NCBI GenBank assembly: GCA_011742915.1 | Contig: JAAQTN010000020.1 | Span: 1-64,000 of the forward strand | Length of the DNA stretch: 64,000 nucleotides | DNA from: Billgrantia desiderata | GTDB taxonomy: Bacteria; Pseudomonadota; Gammaproteobacteria; Pseudomonadales; Halomonadaceae | Reading direction: 5' to 3' | In this document: piece after piece, positions 35,412 to 44,972 of the stretch | Layout: each line of letters begins with the position of its first letter | Position numbering within the stretch: the stretch's first letter is position 1 | Made by a program: the position numbers and the translations under genes | Notes under the pieces: model-generated | Seen by the model: only the letters and a program-made list of their open reading frames with translations | The model's database searches: none | What the model was told of the DNA's origin: nothing

Positions 35412-37157
35412 GTGAGCGAGTTTCCCTTCGCTGCCGTGGTCGGCCTGGCAGAGCTCAAGACCGCGCTGCTGCTCAACGCCATCCACCCCCGGCTCGGCGG
35501 GGTGCTGATCAGCGGGCCGCGTGGCAGTGCGAAATCCACCTTGGCGCGAGCCCTGGCGGCGATCCTGCCTGACGATGGCGAAGGGCGTCGGCCGCCCTTC
35601 GTCACCCTGCCCCTGGGGGCCAGCGAGGAGCGCCTGACCGGCAGCCTGGACCTGCAGCGGGTACTTGCCGAGCGCGAGGCGGCCTTCCAGCCGGGGCTGC
35701 TGGCCAAGGCGCACGGTGGCGTGCTCTACGTCGACGAAGTCAACCTGCTGCCGGACTCGCTGGTGGACCTGCTGCTCGACGTGGCCGCCAGCGGTACCAA
35801 CGTGGTCGAGCGCGACGGCGTCAGCCATTCCCATCCCGCGCGTTTCCGCCTGATCGGCACCATGAACCCGGACGAAGGCGAGCTGCGCCCGCAGCTGCTC
35901 GACCGTTTCGGCCTCTGCCTCGAGCAGCACGCCTCGGTCAGCGTGGAAGAGCGCATCGCCATCGTGCAGCAACGCGAAGCCTTCGACCGCGACCCCCAGG
36001 GCTATGTGGCACGTCACGCCGAGGCCCAGGCAGCGCTGACCCAGCGTATCCGACGTGCCCAGTCGGCGCTGCCGGAGATCGTCAGCGAGGCGTGGGTTTA
36101 CGAGCACATCGCGCAGGGTTGTCAGGCGGCCGGTGTCGAAGGGCTGCGGGCGGACGTGACCTGGCATCGTGCGGCCCAGGCCCACGCCGCCTGGCGCGGT
36201 GCCGCTGCCGTGGCCAGGGAGGATCTGGAAGTCGTCGGGCCCTGGGTGCTGGCGCATCGGCGGACTTCGCCGCCTGCCCAGGAGCCGGCCAGGCACTCGG
36301 GCGATAATCCGCCACCGCCGCCGCCAAGCTCCGGTACACCACCTGCGTCGAGCGGGCCGGCAGGTTCCGGTGGCGGCACGTCAGGCTCGAGCGGCCAGGG
36401 GCAGTGGGGCGCCATGCCGCCGGTAGCGCAGAAAAGCGTCAGCGTGCCGGCCCCGAGCCTGTCGGACAGTGTCGCCCATGAGCGTGGACCCGATGGCGTC
36501 ATGGTTCCCCCGATGCCAGCGGTCAGGCGGCGGGGCCATCAGCGTCGCTCCTACCAGGCATCGCCCCGGCCGGACTGGTTCGCCACACTGATTGCCAATC
36601 GCGGTCGCTGGCCCTGGCGCCGACTGCAGTATCGCCAGGCGCGAATCGTCCCGCCGACGGTTCATCTGGTACTGCTGGATACCTCCGCCTCGACCCTGGG
36701 GCGGCAACTGCTGGGGCGGGCCAAGGGGCTGGTCGAGCAACTGGCCCGGCAGGCCTATGCCGCCCGCGAGCAAATGGCCGTGCTCGGCTTCGGCAATGAC
36801 GGTGTCACGCCGATCCTGCTGCGCCGCCGTGCGCCCAAGGCGCTGCGTGAGCGGCTCGACAGCGCCGACGGGGGCGGCGGTACGCCGCTGCGCCAGGTCG
36901 TGTTGCAGGCGGCGCGGTTGATTCGCCAGTGGCGGCGGCAGGAGGCCGACCTGCGAATACGCACCTACCTGATCACCGACGGCCGCACCCGGCAATCCCT
37001 GGCCGGCCTGCCGGCGCTGGGCGATTGCCTGGTCGTCGATACCGAGCAGGCCGCCGTCAGGCGGGGGCGGGGCGAGACCATCGCCGAGCAGCTCGGCGCC
37101 CGCTATTGTCGCCTGCCGCTGTCGGCGGGCCGTTCACGGCCAGGAGGCCAGGCGTGA
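35412..37157 (+). CDS. Fused ChlI/ChlD-type chelatase subunit for cobalt insertion
   Basis: A 581-residue protein with a magnesium-chelatase-type AAA+ domain at about 1-290 (Walker A GPRGSAKS at 35-42, Walker B GVLYVDEVNLL near 106-116), a Pro/Ser/Gly-rich linker near 300-345 and a C-terminal von Willebrand A domain with the metal site DTSAS near 423. Fused subunits of this kind work with CobN to insert cobalt into hydrogenobyrinic acid diamide in place of separate CobS and CobT chelatase subunits. The GTG start (MSEFPFAAVVG) has GCGAGG upstream; the frame runs back into the riboswitch leader. Confidence 0.88.
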   Translation: MSEFPFAAVVGLAELKTALLLNAIHPRLGGVLISGPRGSAKSTLARALAAILPDDGEGRRPPFVTLPLGASEERLTGSLDLQRVLAEREAAFQPGLLAKAHGGVLYVDEVNLLPDSLVDLLLDVAASGTNVVERDGVSHSHPARFRLIGTMNPDEGELRPQLLDRFGLCLEQHASVSVEERIAIVQQREAFDRDPQGYVARHAEAQAALTQRIRRAQSALPEIVSEAWVYEHIAQGCQAAGVEGLRADVTWHRAAQAHAAWRGAAAVAREDLEVVGPWVLAHRRTSPPAQEPARHSGDNPPPPPPSSGTPPASSGPAGSGGGTSGSSGQGQWGAMPPVAQKSVSVPAPSLSDSVAHERGPDGVMVPPMPAVRRRGHQRRSYQASPRPDWFATLIANRGRWPWRRLQYRQARIVPPTVHLVLLDTSASTLGRQLLGRAKGLVEQLARQAYAAREQMAVLGFGNDGVTPILLRRRAPKALRERLDSADGGGGTPLRQVVLQAARLIRQWRRQEADLRIRTYLITDGRTRQSLAGLPALGDCLVVDTEQAAVRRGRGETIAEQLGARYCRLPLSAGRSRPGGQA

Positions 37158-38545
37158 TGAAGGAACCTGTCGAGCGGACGAGCGCTGCCTGTCCCGCGCT
37201 GTTCATCGCCGCACCGGCCTCGGGCCAGGGCAAGACCACGCTGACCGCGGCGCTGGCCCGGCTGTTGCGCAACCGCGGCAAGGTGGTGCGGGTGTTCAAG
37301 ACCGGGCCGGACTACCTCGACCCCCAGATCCTGGCCCAGGCCTCTGGCCGGCCGGTGGATCAGCTCGACTTGTGGATGGCGGGGGAGACCTACTGCCGCC
37401 AGCGCTTCTTCGAGGCGGCCTGCGAGGCGGATCTGATCCTGGTGGAGGGCGCCATGGGGCTGTTCGACGGCGAGCCCTCCAGCGCCGACCTGGCCGCCCT
37501 GTTCGGCCTGCCGCTGGTCATCGTCATGGACGTCAAGGGCATGGCCCAGACCGCTGCGGCGCTGGTGGCCGGCCTGGCGGGCTTTCGCGACGACATCCGC
37601 ATCGCCGGGCTGATCGCCAACGCCTGCGCCTCGCAGCGCCACCGTGAGCTGATCGAGTCCGCACTGCCTGCCGAGATTCCGCTGCTAGCCGCGGTGGCGC
37701 GGGACGGCGCGTTGACCCTGCCGGAACGCCACCTGGGACTGGTGCAGGCCGACGAGATCCGCGCCGAGCTGGAGCTGCGCTTCGAGGCCGGCGCCAGGGC
37801 GCTGGATGCCGAGGGGCTGGCGGAGGCGCTGCTGCAGCTGCCGCCGGTCACCTTCGAGGCGCCGCGCCAGGCCGCCGAGCCGCCCATGCCCTCGCTGCGG
37901 GGATGGGTCATCGGCGTGGCCCGGGACGCGGCCTTCAGCTTCATCTACCAGGCCAACCTGGATCTGCTGGAGCGCATGGGGGCGACCTTGCGCTTCTTCT
38001 CGCCGCTGGCCGACCGCCACCTGCCCCCCTGCGATGCGCTGTGGTTGCCCGGCGGTTATCCCGAGCTGCACGCCGCACGGCTGGCGGCGAACGTGTCGAT
38101 GCGCGACGAACTGCGCCGCTTCTTCGCCGCCGACAAGCCGATCCTCGCCGAGTGCGGCGGCCTGCTCTACTGCCTGGAGAGTCTGACCGATATCGACGGC
38201 GAGACCCACACCCTGCTGGGGCTGCTGCCGGGCCACGGCGCCATGCGCGGCCGCCGCGGCTGCCAGGGCATGCAGACCGCCGAGCTGCCGGAAGGGCCCG
38301 TGCGAGGCCACGCGCATCACCGCTCGATGGCGGAAGGCACGCCGGCGCCCATCGCCTTCTGCCGGCGTCAGCGCCACCCCGCGCCGGGCGAGGCGATCTA
38401 TCGCCAGCGCGGCCTCACGGCCAGCTACCTGCATCTGTTCTTTCCCGACAACCCCGGCGCCCTGGCCCGGCTGTTCACGGCGAGCGGGCAGCCGGCAAGC
38501 GCTTTAGAGACTCATTCCCTTACCCCCGAGGAGTCCCAAGGATGA
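37157..38545 (+). CDS. cobB: Hydrogenobyrinic/cobyrinic acid a,c-diamide synthase
   Basis: A 462-residue glutamine-dependent amidase (CobB/CbiA) that amidates side chains a and c of the corrin ring with ATP. The N-terminal P-loop region ASGQGKTT is at 21-28 and the C-terminal class I glutamine amidotransferase domain has the nucleophile in ILAECGGLLYC near 332. The start overlaps the chelatase stop (TGATG with a GTG codon just before). It lies directly upstream of cobW and cobN, matching the aerobic pathway order amidation then cobalt insertion. Confidence 0.93.
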   Translation: MKEPVERTSAACPALFIAAPASGQGKTTLTAALARLLRNRGKVVRVFKTGPDYLDPQILAQASGRPVDQLDLWMAGETYCRQRFFEAACEADLILVEGAMGLFDGEPSSADLAALFGLPLVIVMDVKGMAQTAAALVAGLAGFRDDIRIAGLIANACASQRHRELIESALPAEIPLLAAVARDGALTLPERHLGLVQADEIRAELELRFEAGARALDAEGLAEALLQLPPVTFEAPRQAAEPPMPSLRGWVIGVARDAAFSFIYQANLDLLERMGATLRFFSPLADRHLPPCDALWLPGGYPELHAARLAANVSMRDELRRFFAADKPILAECGGLLYCLESLTDIDGETHTLLGLLPGHGAMRGRRGCQGMQTAELPEGPVRGHAHHRSMAEGTPAPIAFCRRQRHPAPGEAIYRQRGLTASYLHLFFPDNPGALARLFTASGQPASALETHSLTPEESQG

Positions 38546-39666
38546 ACCTGAACAAGATCCCCGCCACGGTGGTGACCGGCTTCCTGGGCAGCGGCAAGAC
38601 CACCCTGCTGGCCGGCATGCTGCGCCAGGTCACCGGCAAGCGCATCGCCGTCATCGTCAACGAGTTCGGCGAGCAGGACATCGACTCCAGCCTGCTGCGC
38701 GGCTGTGCCTTGAGCTGTGAAGAGGGCAATGAAGAAGGCCGCGACGAGGCGGGCGGCGCCCCGGTGGAGATCGAAAACGGCATCTATGAGCTGGCCAATG
38801 GCTGCATCTGCTGCACCGTGGAGGAGGAGTTCCTGCCGGTCATGAAACAGCTGATGGCCCGCCGCGACACGATCGACCACATCCTGATCGAGACCAGCGG
38901 CCTGGCCCTGCCCAAGCCGCTGGTGCAGGCGTTCAACTGGCCGGAAGTGCGCCAGCACTGCACCGTGGATGCGATCATCACCGTGGTCGACGGCCCGGCG
39001 GTGGCCGCCGGCCGCTACGCCCACGACGTGGAGAGGGTGGAGGCCCAGCGCCGGGCCGACGAATCCCTCGATCACGATCCCAGCCTGCGCGAGCTGCTCG
39101 ACGACCAGCTCAGCGCGGCGGATCTGGTACTGGTCAGCAAGACCGACCTGCTCGACCCGGCCGAACGGGCCCGGGTGGAAGCGCTGGTCGCCCAGCGGGT
39201 GCCGGCCTCGGTGAAGACCCTGTTCATCGACAAGGGGCTGGCCGAGGACCGCGCCCAACTGGAGGCGCTGATGGGCATCGGTGCGGCCAGCGAGGAGGGC
39301 ATCGACCGTATCGACAACCACCACGATCGCCACCACGCCGAGGGCGCCCATCACGACCACGCCCACGATCACTTCGACTCCTGCGTGATCCGCCTGGGCG
39401 AGGTCGACGGCGAGGCCCTGGCGGCGCGCCTGCAGCAGCTGCTGCAGCGCCACGAGATCTATCGCGCCAAGGGCTTCGCGGCGATTCCCGGCAAGCCCAT
39501 GCGCCGGGTGGTCCAGGCCGTGGGCGAACGTCTGGACGGTTACTTCGACCGGCTGTGGGGGCAGGACGAGCCGCGCGCCACCCAGCTCGTCTTCATCGGC
39601 AAGGGACTGGATGGCGCGGCGCTGCATGACGCCCTGGCAGACGTCGAGATCGCGACGAGCGCCTGA
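38542..39666 (+). CDS. cobW: CobW-family GTPase metallochaperone
   Basis: A 374-residue COG0523 GTPase thought to deliver cobalt to the CobN chelatase. The P-loop GFLGSGKTT is at 13-21, the metal-binding CxCC motif in NGCICC near 87-92, and the GTPase motif SKTD near 199-202. A histidine-rich stretch, HHDRHHAEGAHHDHAHDH, lies near 260-277 before the C-terminal CobW_C domain and could store metal. It overlaps the cobB stop by four bases and the cobN start by one. Confidence 0.94.
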   Translation: MNLNKIPATVVTGFLGSGKTTLLAGMLRQVTGKRIAVIVNEFGEQDIDSSLLRGCALSCEEGNEEGRDEAGGAPVEIENGIYELANGCICCTVEEEFLPVMKQLMARRDTIDHILIETSGLALPKPLVQAFNWPEVRQHCTVDAIITVVDGPAVAAGRYAHDVERVEAQRRADESLDHDPSLRELLDDQLSAADLVLVSKTDLLDPAERARVEALVAQRVPASVKTLFIDKGLAEDRAQLEALMGIGAASEEGIDRIDNHHDRHHAEGAHHDHAHDHFDSCVIRLGEVDGEALAARLQQLLQRHEIYRAKGFAAIPGKPMRRVVQAVGERLDGYFDRLWGQDEPRATQLVFIGKGLDGAALHDALADVEIATSA

Positions 39667-42600
39667 TGCATCTCTTCGCTGCCAAGCCGGGGGGCTTCGT
39701 CGACGACGAGGGTATCGTCGATCTGCAGCAGAGCCCCGCCGAGATCGTCATCCTGTCGGCCGCCGACAGCAGCCTGTCGGCCCTGGCCCAGGCGGCAGAG
39801 CGCTTGGCCGAGGCGGGCGGTGAGGGATTTCCCTCGCTACGCCTAGCCAACTGGATGAACCTGATCAAGCCGGCCGCCTACGACCTCTATGAGGATCGGG
39901 TGCTGGAACAGGCGCGGCTGGTGATCGTCTCGCTGCTGGGCGGCAGCGGCTACTGGCGCTACGGCTTTAATCGCCTACTGGCCTGGGCCGCCGCCGACCG
40001 TCGCCGTCAGCTGATCCTGGTGCCGGGCTGCGACGCCCCGGACGACGCCCTGCTGGCGGACTCCAGCGTGCCTGTCGCCACGGCCCATCGGGTGTGGCGC
40101 TACCTGCGTGAGGGTGGGGTCGACAACGCCGAGCAGCTGCTGCGCTGCGTCGGCAGCGAGTGCCTTGGGTTGCCGCTGGCGTGGCGCGAGCCTCAGGCGC
40201 TGCCCGCGGCGCTGCTCTATTTTCCCGCAACGCCCGCTCGGCAATCCCCGCACGGCCAGCCGGCGGTGACGCTCAACGAGTGGCGAAGGCAGCAGGATGG
40301 GACGCGCCCGGTCTGTCTGCTGCTGTTCTATCGCAGCCATCTACAGGGTGCCAATACCGCGGTGCTGGATGGCCTGCTAGAGGTGCTCGAGGCCCAGGCG
40401 TTCGCGCCTCTGGCGGTGGCGGTGGCCTCGCTCAAGGAGCCGGCCTGCCTGGCCTTCGTCAACCACCTGATCGAGCAGACCGGGGCCGGCATCGTGATCA
40501 ACACCACCGGTTTCTCGGTCAATCGCCATGCCGACGAGAGCGAAGCAGCGGGGGAAGCGCAGCTCGACCAGGACCTAGCGGGGCTCTTCGTCGGCCGGCC
40601 GGTGGTGCTGCAGGCGATCCTCTCCAGCAGCACCGAGGAGGACTGGCAGGCCGAGGCCGGCGGCCTGCGCAGCCGCGACATGGCCATGCAGGTGGTGCTG
40701 CCGGAGATGGATGGCCGCATCCTGACCCGGGCGGTGGGCTTCAAGAGCGAGGCCCACTACAGCGAGCGCTGCCAGCTGCCGGTGATCCGCCACGTCCTGC
40801 ACCCGGAGCGCGCCGCCTTCGTCGCCCGGCTGGCGCGGCGCTTCAGCGACCTGCAGCACAAGCCGAACCGGCACAAGCGCCTGGCGCTGGTGCTGGCCAA
40901 CTATCCCAACCGCGACGGCCGCATCGGCAACGGCGTCGGCCTCGATACGCCGGCCTCGACGCTGGCGATCCTGCGCGCCCTGGCCGCGGCGGGCTATCCG
41001 GTCGACGACCTGCCGGCGGATGGCGATGCCCTGATACGGCGGTTGCAGGCGGGGATGACCAACGACCCCCGCGGGCTGGACCAGCGCGGCTGCTGGCAGA
41101 GCATCGCCCTCGACGACTACCTGGCCTGGTTCCGGACCCTGCCGCAGGCCCTGCAGGAAGCGGTGTGGCGGCGCTGGGGCGCACCCAGCGAGGACCCCAA
41201 GCATCGCCAGGGCCGGCTGATGATCGCCGGCATTCGCCTGGGCGAAACCTTCGTCGGCATCCAGCCGCTACGCGACCTGGGTGACGATCCGCTCCAGAGC
41301 TACCACGACAGCGAGCTGGTGCCGCCCCACAGCTACCTGGCCTTCTATCTCTGGCTGCGCGAGCACTATCGGGTGGATGCGCTGATCCACGTCGGCAAGC
41401 ACGGTAACCTGGAGTGGCTGCCGGGCAAGAGCGCGGCGCTCTCCGCCGAGTGCTGGCCGGACATCGCCCTGGGGCCGTTGCCGCACTTCTATCCCTTCAT
41501 CGTCAACGACCCGGGCGAGGGCGCCCAGGCCAAGCGCCGCAGCCAGGCGGTGATTGTCGATCACCTGATGCCGCCGCTGGCCCGTGCCGAACTCTACGGC
41601 GCCATGGCCGAACTCGAGGCGCTGACCGACGAGTACTACCAGGCCCTGGGCATGGATCCGCGACGCGAGACCCTGCTGCGCGAGCGCATCCTCGTCCACC
41701 TGCGCGACACCGGCATCGACCGCGAACTGGCGCAGGGCAGAACAGGCGGGGAGGTGGCCGGGGAGGTGGATGACGAGCGCCTGCTCAACGAGCTGGACAC
41801 CTATCTGTGCGACATCAAGGAGGCGCAGATCCGCCACGGCCTGCACGTGCTGGGCAGCCTGCCGCCACGGGACAAGCTGGCCGGAACCCTGGTCGCCATC
41901 CTGCGGCTGCCGCGGGGCGATCAGCCGGCCCAGCGCGGCCTGCTGCACAACTTGGTCGCCGACCTGGGGTTGCCGCCGGCGTTCGACCCCCTGGCGGCCG
42001 GGGCCGAGCCCTGGCAGGGCCCGCGACCGATAGCGCTGGCCGCGCTGGACGATTCCCCCTGGCGCAGCGCCGCCGATACCCGCGAGCGCCTGGAGCGGCT
42101 CGCTCACCGCCTGGTGGAGACGCACGTCGTGGCGGAGGGCTGCCTGGCCAGCCTGGCCCATGACTATCCGGCCACCGCCGAGCAGCTGCGCCATGTGCGC
42201 AGTGGGCTCTGGGCGGCCATGCAGCGCGGCGTCGAGATGGAGATCCAGTCGCTGCTGGCCGGCCTCGCGGGGCGTTTCGTTCCGCCCGGGCCGAGCGGTG
42301 CGCCCAGTCGCGGGCGTCTGGACGTGCTGCCCACCGGGCGCAACTTCTTCAGCGTCGACAACCGCTCGATTCCGTCGCCGGCCGCCTGGTCGCTGGGCGA
42401 GGCCTCGGCCCGGGCCTTCGTCGAGCGTTATCTGCAGGATCACGGCGACTATCCGCGGCGGCTGGGCCTGTCGATCTGGGGCACCGCCACCATGCGCACC
42501 GGCGGCGACGACATCGCCCAGGCCTTCGCCCTGATGGGCGTGCGGCCGGTGTGGTCGCTGGGCTCGCGGCGGGTGATCGACATCGAGGTGATTCCCGCCA

Positions 42601-43547
42601 TGCTGTTGGGGCGGCCGCGGGTGGACGTCACCCTGCGGGTCTCCGGCTTCTTCCGCGACGCCTTCGCCAACGTCATCCGCCTGTTCGACCGGGCGGTACG
42701 GGCGGTGGCCGAGTACCAGGAGCCGGGGGAGGCCAACACCATCCGTGCGGCGGTCATGGCGCGCCGGCAGGAGCTCGAGGCGCAGGGCCGCTCCCCGGAG
42801 CAGGCGGAGCGGGAGGCCGGCTATCGGGTCTTCGGCAGCCGGCCCGGCGAGTACGGCACCGGCCTCAACCGGCTGCTCGACGAGCGCGCCTGGCGGCACG
42901 CCGAGGACCTGGCCGACGCCTACCTGGCGAGCGGAGCCTACGCCTACGGCCAGTTCCCCGAGTCGGGGGTGGCGGCCCGGGCGGCTTTCGAGCACCAGCT
43001 CGAAGGGCTGGAGGCGGTGATGCACAACCAGGACAACCGCGAGCACGACATCCTCGACTCCAACGGCTACTTCGCCTTCCAGGGCGGCATGGCCAACGCC
43101 AGCCGCGCCCTCAGCGGCCAGGCGCCGAGCATCTATCACGCCGATCATGCCAATCCGGCGCGACCGCGCATGCGCAGCCTCGAGCAGGAACTGGCCCGGG
43201 TGATCCGCTCCCGGGTGCTCAACCCCAAGTGGATCGAGGCCATGCGCGAACACGGCTACAAGGGGGCTGCGGAGATGGCGGCAACGGTGGACTACCTGTT
43301 CGCCTACGACGCCACCACCGACCTGGTGGCCGACTACCAGTATGCCCAGGTCAGCCAGGCGCTGGTGCTGGATGATGAGAACCAGGCGTTTCTGCGCGAG
43401 CACAATCCGGCGGCCATGGAGGAGATGGCCGAGCGCCTGCTCGAGGCCATCCAGCGCGGCCTGTGGCGGGAGCCCGGCGAACAGGGCCCGGCCCTGCAGG
43501 ACCTGCTGCTGGAGATCGACGAAACCCGGGAGGTGGCGGCGCCATGA
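39666..43547 (+). CDS. cobN: Cobaltochelatase subunit CobN
   Basis: The large catalytic subunit of the aerobic cobaltochelatase, 1293 residues (usual about 1250-1300). It inserts Co(II) into hydrogenobyrinic acid a,c-diamide using ATP hydrolysis by the AAA+ partner encoded just upstream. Recognised segments include HVGKHGNLEWLPGK, IVNDPGEGAQAKRR, and the C-terminal FGSRPGEYGTG and SNGYFAFQGG. It shares homology with BchH/ChlH. Its presence, with CobG and CobF, marks the oxygen-dependent route. Confidence 0.96.
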   Translation: MHLFAAKPGGFVDDEGIVDLQQSPAEIVILSAADSSLSALAQAAERLAEAGGEGFPSLRLANWMNLIKPAAYDLYEDRVLEQARLVIVSLLGGSGYWRYGFNRLLAWAAADRRRQLILVPGCDAPDDALLADSSVPVATAHRVWRYLREGGVDNAEQLLRCVGSECLGLPLAWREPQALPAALLYFPATPARQSPHGQPAVTLNEWRRQQDGTRPVCLLLFYRSHLQGANTAVLDGLLEVLEAQAFAPLAVAVASLKEPACLAFVNHLIEQTGAGIVINTTGFSVNRHADESEAAGEAQLDQDLAGLFVGRPVVLQAILSSSTEEDWQAEAGGLRSRDMAMQVVLPEMDGRILTRAVGFKSEAHYSERCQLPVIRHVLHPERAAFVARLARRFSDLQHKPNRHKRLALVLANYPNRDGRIGNGVGLDTPASTLAILRALAAAGYPVDDLPADGDALIRRLQAGMTNDPRGLDQRGCWQSIALDDYLAWFRTLPQALQEAVWRRWGAPSEDPKHRQGRLMIAGIRLGETFVGIQPLRDLGDDPLQSYHDSELVPPHSYLAFYLWLREHYRVDALIHVGKHGNLEWLPGKSAALSAECWPDIALGPLPHFYPFIVNDPGEGAQAKRRSQAVIVDHLMPPLARAELYGAMAELEALTDEYYQALGMDPRRETLLRERILVHLRDTGIDRELAQGRTGGEVAGEVDDERLLNELDTYLCDIKEAQIRHGLHVLGSLPPRDKLAGTLVAILRLPRGDQPAQRGLLHNLVADLGLPPAFDPLAAGAEPWQGPRPIALAALDDSPWRSAADTRERLERLAHRLVETHVVAEGCLASLAHDYPATAEQLRHVRSGLWAAMQRGVEMEIQSLLAGLAGRFVPPGPSGAPSRGRLDVLPTGRNFFSVDNRSIPSPAAWSLGEASARAFVERYLQDHGDYPRRLGLSIWGTATMRTGGDDIAQAFALMGVRPVWSLGSRRVIDIEVIPAMLLGRPRVDVTLRVSGFFRDAFANVIRLFDRAVRAVAEYQEPGEANTIRAAVMARRQELEAQGRSPEQAEREAGYRVFGSRPGEYGTGLNRLLDERAWRHAEDLADAYLASGAYAYGQFPESGVAARAAFEHQLEGLEAVMHNQDNREHDILDSNGYFAFQGGMANASRALSGQAPSIYHADHANPARPRMRSLEQELARVIRSRVLNPKWIEAMREHGYKGAAEMAATVDYLFAYDATTDLVADYQYAQVSQALVLDDENQAFLREHNPAAMEEMAERLLEAIQRGLWREPGEQGPALQDLLLEIDETREVAAP

Positions 43548-44866
43548 CGAACCAGGCGAATCGACCGGCGGGCGCGCCGCGCATCAAGGGCTGGTGTCCC
43601 GGCGCCTGGCGCCCCATGGCCTCCGGCGATGGGCTGCTGGTGCGCGTACGCCCCCCGCTGGGGCGTCTCACCCGGCTCCAGATGCTGGCCCTGTGCGAGG
43701 CGGCCGAGACCTTCGGCAGCGGCCTGATCGAACTCACCAATCGGGCCAACCTGCAGCTGCGCGGCGTATCCGACGCCAGCTGGCCCGGGCTGATGACCTT
43801 TCTCGTCGAGCACGGCCTGGTGGCGGCAGACCCGCAGGAGGAGCGTCGGCTGCCGCTGTTGCTGGCGCCCGACTGGCAGCCGGGCGACGCCACCCATGAG
43901 GTGGCGCGACGCTTGGAAGCCCGGCTCGATGCGCTGCCGGCACTGCCGGCCAAGATGGGCGTGGCCATCGATGCCGGCGCCGCGCCGCTGCTGGGCGAAG
44001 TCTCGGCGGATTTCCGTATCGAACGCTCGCTGGAAGGGGGCTTGGAAGGGGGCTTGCCGGCGCGGGCTTCGGACGCCTTGCCGGCGCAGTCTTCGGGCGC
44101 CTTATTGGTCCGTGCCGACGGGCGGGAAAAGGGCACCCCGGTGGACTCGCCCGCGGCCGCCGTCGAGCTGCTGATTCGCCTGCTGCACTGGTTCGTCGAC
44201 AGCGGCGGGATCGACGCCGGCCGCATGCGTCGGCACCCGGCGCCGCTGCCGCCCTGGGCGCCTGCCACGCAGCGGCCTGCCGCCGCCGGTTGCGTGCCGG
44301 CCCTGGGACAGCACGCCTGGGGCCGGGTGCTGGGCCTGCCGTTCGGGCGGGCACCGGCGGCGACGCTGCGGGCCCTGATCGTGTCGGAGTCAGTCGTGGC
44401 GGCGTCAGCCTCGTCGGATTCAGTCGGCGCCGTGCGGCTCACCCCCTGGCGGCGGCTGCTGGTCGAGGGCTTTCCCGTCGGGGCGTCTTCGCCGTCGGGG
44501 CTGCTGGAGAGCGAGAGCGATCCGCGCCTGGCCATGCAGGCCTGTCCGGGCGCGCCCTACTGCGAGCAGGCCAGCGTGGCGACCCTGGGCCTGGCGCAGG
44601 AGTTGGCCGAACGGCTGAACGGCCAGGCGGGCAGCGTGCACCTGTCCGGCTGCGTCAAGGGCTGCGCCTGCCAGGCGCCCACGGACCTCTGCCTGACCGG
44701 CCGGGAGGGACGCTTCGACCTGATCGTCGGCGGTCGCGCCGATGGGACGCCGGTGGCCACCGGCCTGACTGAATCTGACGTAATAGCGCTCATCTCCCGA
44801 GATCGGGAGGATGAGCGCCGAGGGCAAGGCGTAGCGAGGGTCTTTTGCCATGGAAGGCAAAAGTAG
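43544..44866 (+). CDS. cobG: Precorrin-3B synthase CobG
   Basis: The oxygen-dependent enzyme that hydroxylates precorrin-3A, 440 residues, related to sulphite/nitrite reductases. The siroheme/4Fe-4S cysteines are visible in CPGAPYC near 334-340 and GCVKGCAC near 370-376. Two stretches look inserted: tandem DNA repeats encode LPARASDA-LPAQSSGA near residues 170-186, and a second low-complexity part lies near 280-300. The last 25 residues or so (SRDREDERRGQGVARVF) are encoded by a palindromic repeat, so the natural C-terminus may have been replaced. The start overlaps the cobN stop (ATGA). Confidence 0.9.
   Translation: MTNQANRPAGAPRIKGWCPGAWRPMASGDGLLVRVRPPLGRLTRLQMLALCEAAETFGSGLIELTNRANLQLRGVSDASWPGLMTFLVEHGLVAADPQEERRLPLLLAPDWQPGDATHEVARRLEARLDALPALPAKMGVAIDAGAAPLLGEVSADFRIERSLEGGLEGGLPARASDALPAQSSGALLVRADGREKGTPVDSPAAAVELLIRLLHWFVDSGGIDAGRMRRHPAPLPPWAPATQRPAAAGCVPALGQHAWGRVLGLPFGRAPAATLRALIVSESVVAASASSDSVGAVRLTPWRRLLVEGFPVGASSPSGLLESESDPRLAMQACPGAPYCEQASVATLGLAQELAERLNGQAGSVHLSGCVKGCACQAPTDLCLTGREGRFDLIVGGRADGTPVATGLTESDVIALISRDREDERRGQGVARVFCHGRQK
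44029..44100 (+). repeat. Tandem repeats inside cobG
   Basis: A 12-base unit (CTTGGAAGGGGG-like) occurs twice at 44029-44052, followed by a 24-base unit starting CTTGCCGGCGC that occurs twice at 44053-44076 and 44077-44100 with a few differences. All units are multiples of three and keep the cobG frame, giving GG-rich and LPA-rich linker residues. Confidence 0.75.
44788..44863. repeat. Palindromic element at the 3' end of cobG
   Basis: Two hairpins lie in tandem: GCGCTCATC plus TCCCGA pairing with TCGGGA and GATGAGCGC (44787-44818), and CTTTTGCC/GGCAAAAG (44842-44863). The first arm GATGAGCGCCG recurs as a perfect 11-base inverted repeat before bluB. The element overlaps the last codons and stop of cobG and extends into the 110-base gap before cobH, which also holds further short repeats (TGCCCTCGG). 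It may act as a 3' stabiliser or a REP-like sequence. Confidence 0.6.
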
Positions 44867-44972
44867 CGCCCAAGGATGGGTTTACAGCGCCCTCGCGAAG
44901 GCTTGCCCTCGGGAAAGCTCATCTCTTTTGCCGGGTGGTGAAGGAGAATCGTGGATTATTTGGAGAAGAGAC

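Noticed and set aside
41268-43403. Long open frame of about 711 codons on the minus strand opposite cobN
   Set aside because: It lies fully antisense to a well-recognised cobN frame, its composition is that of a mirrored GC-rich codon pattern, and it has no protein motifs.
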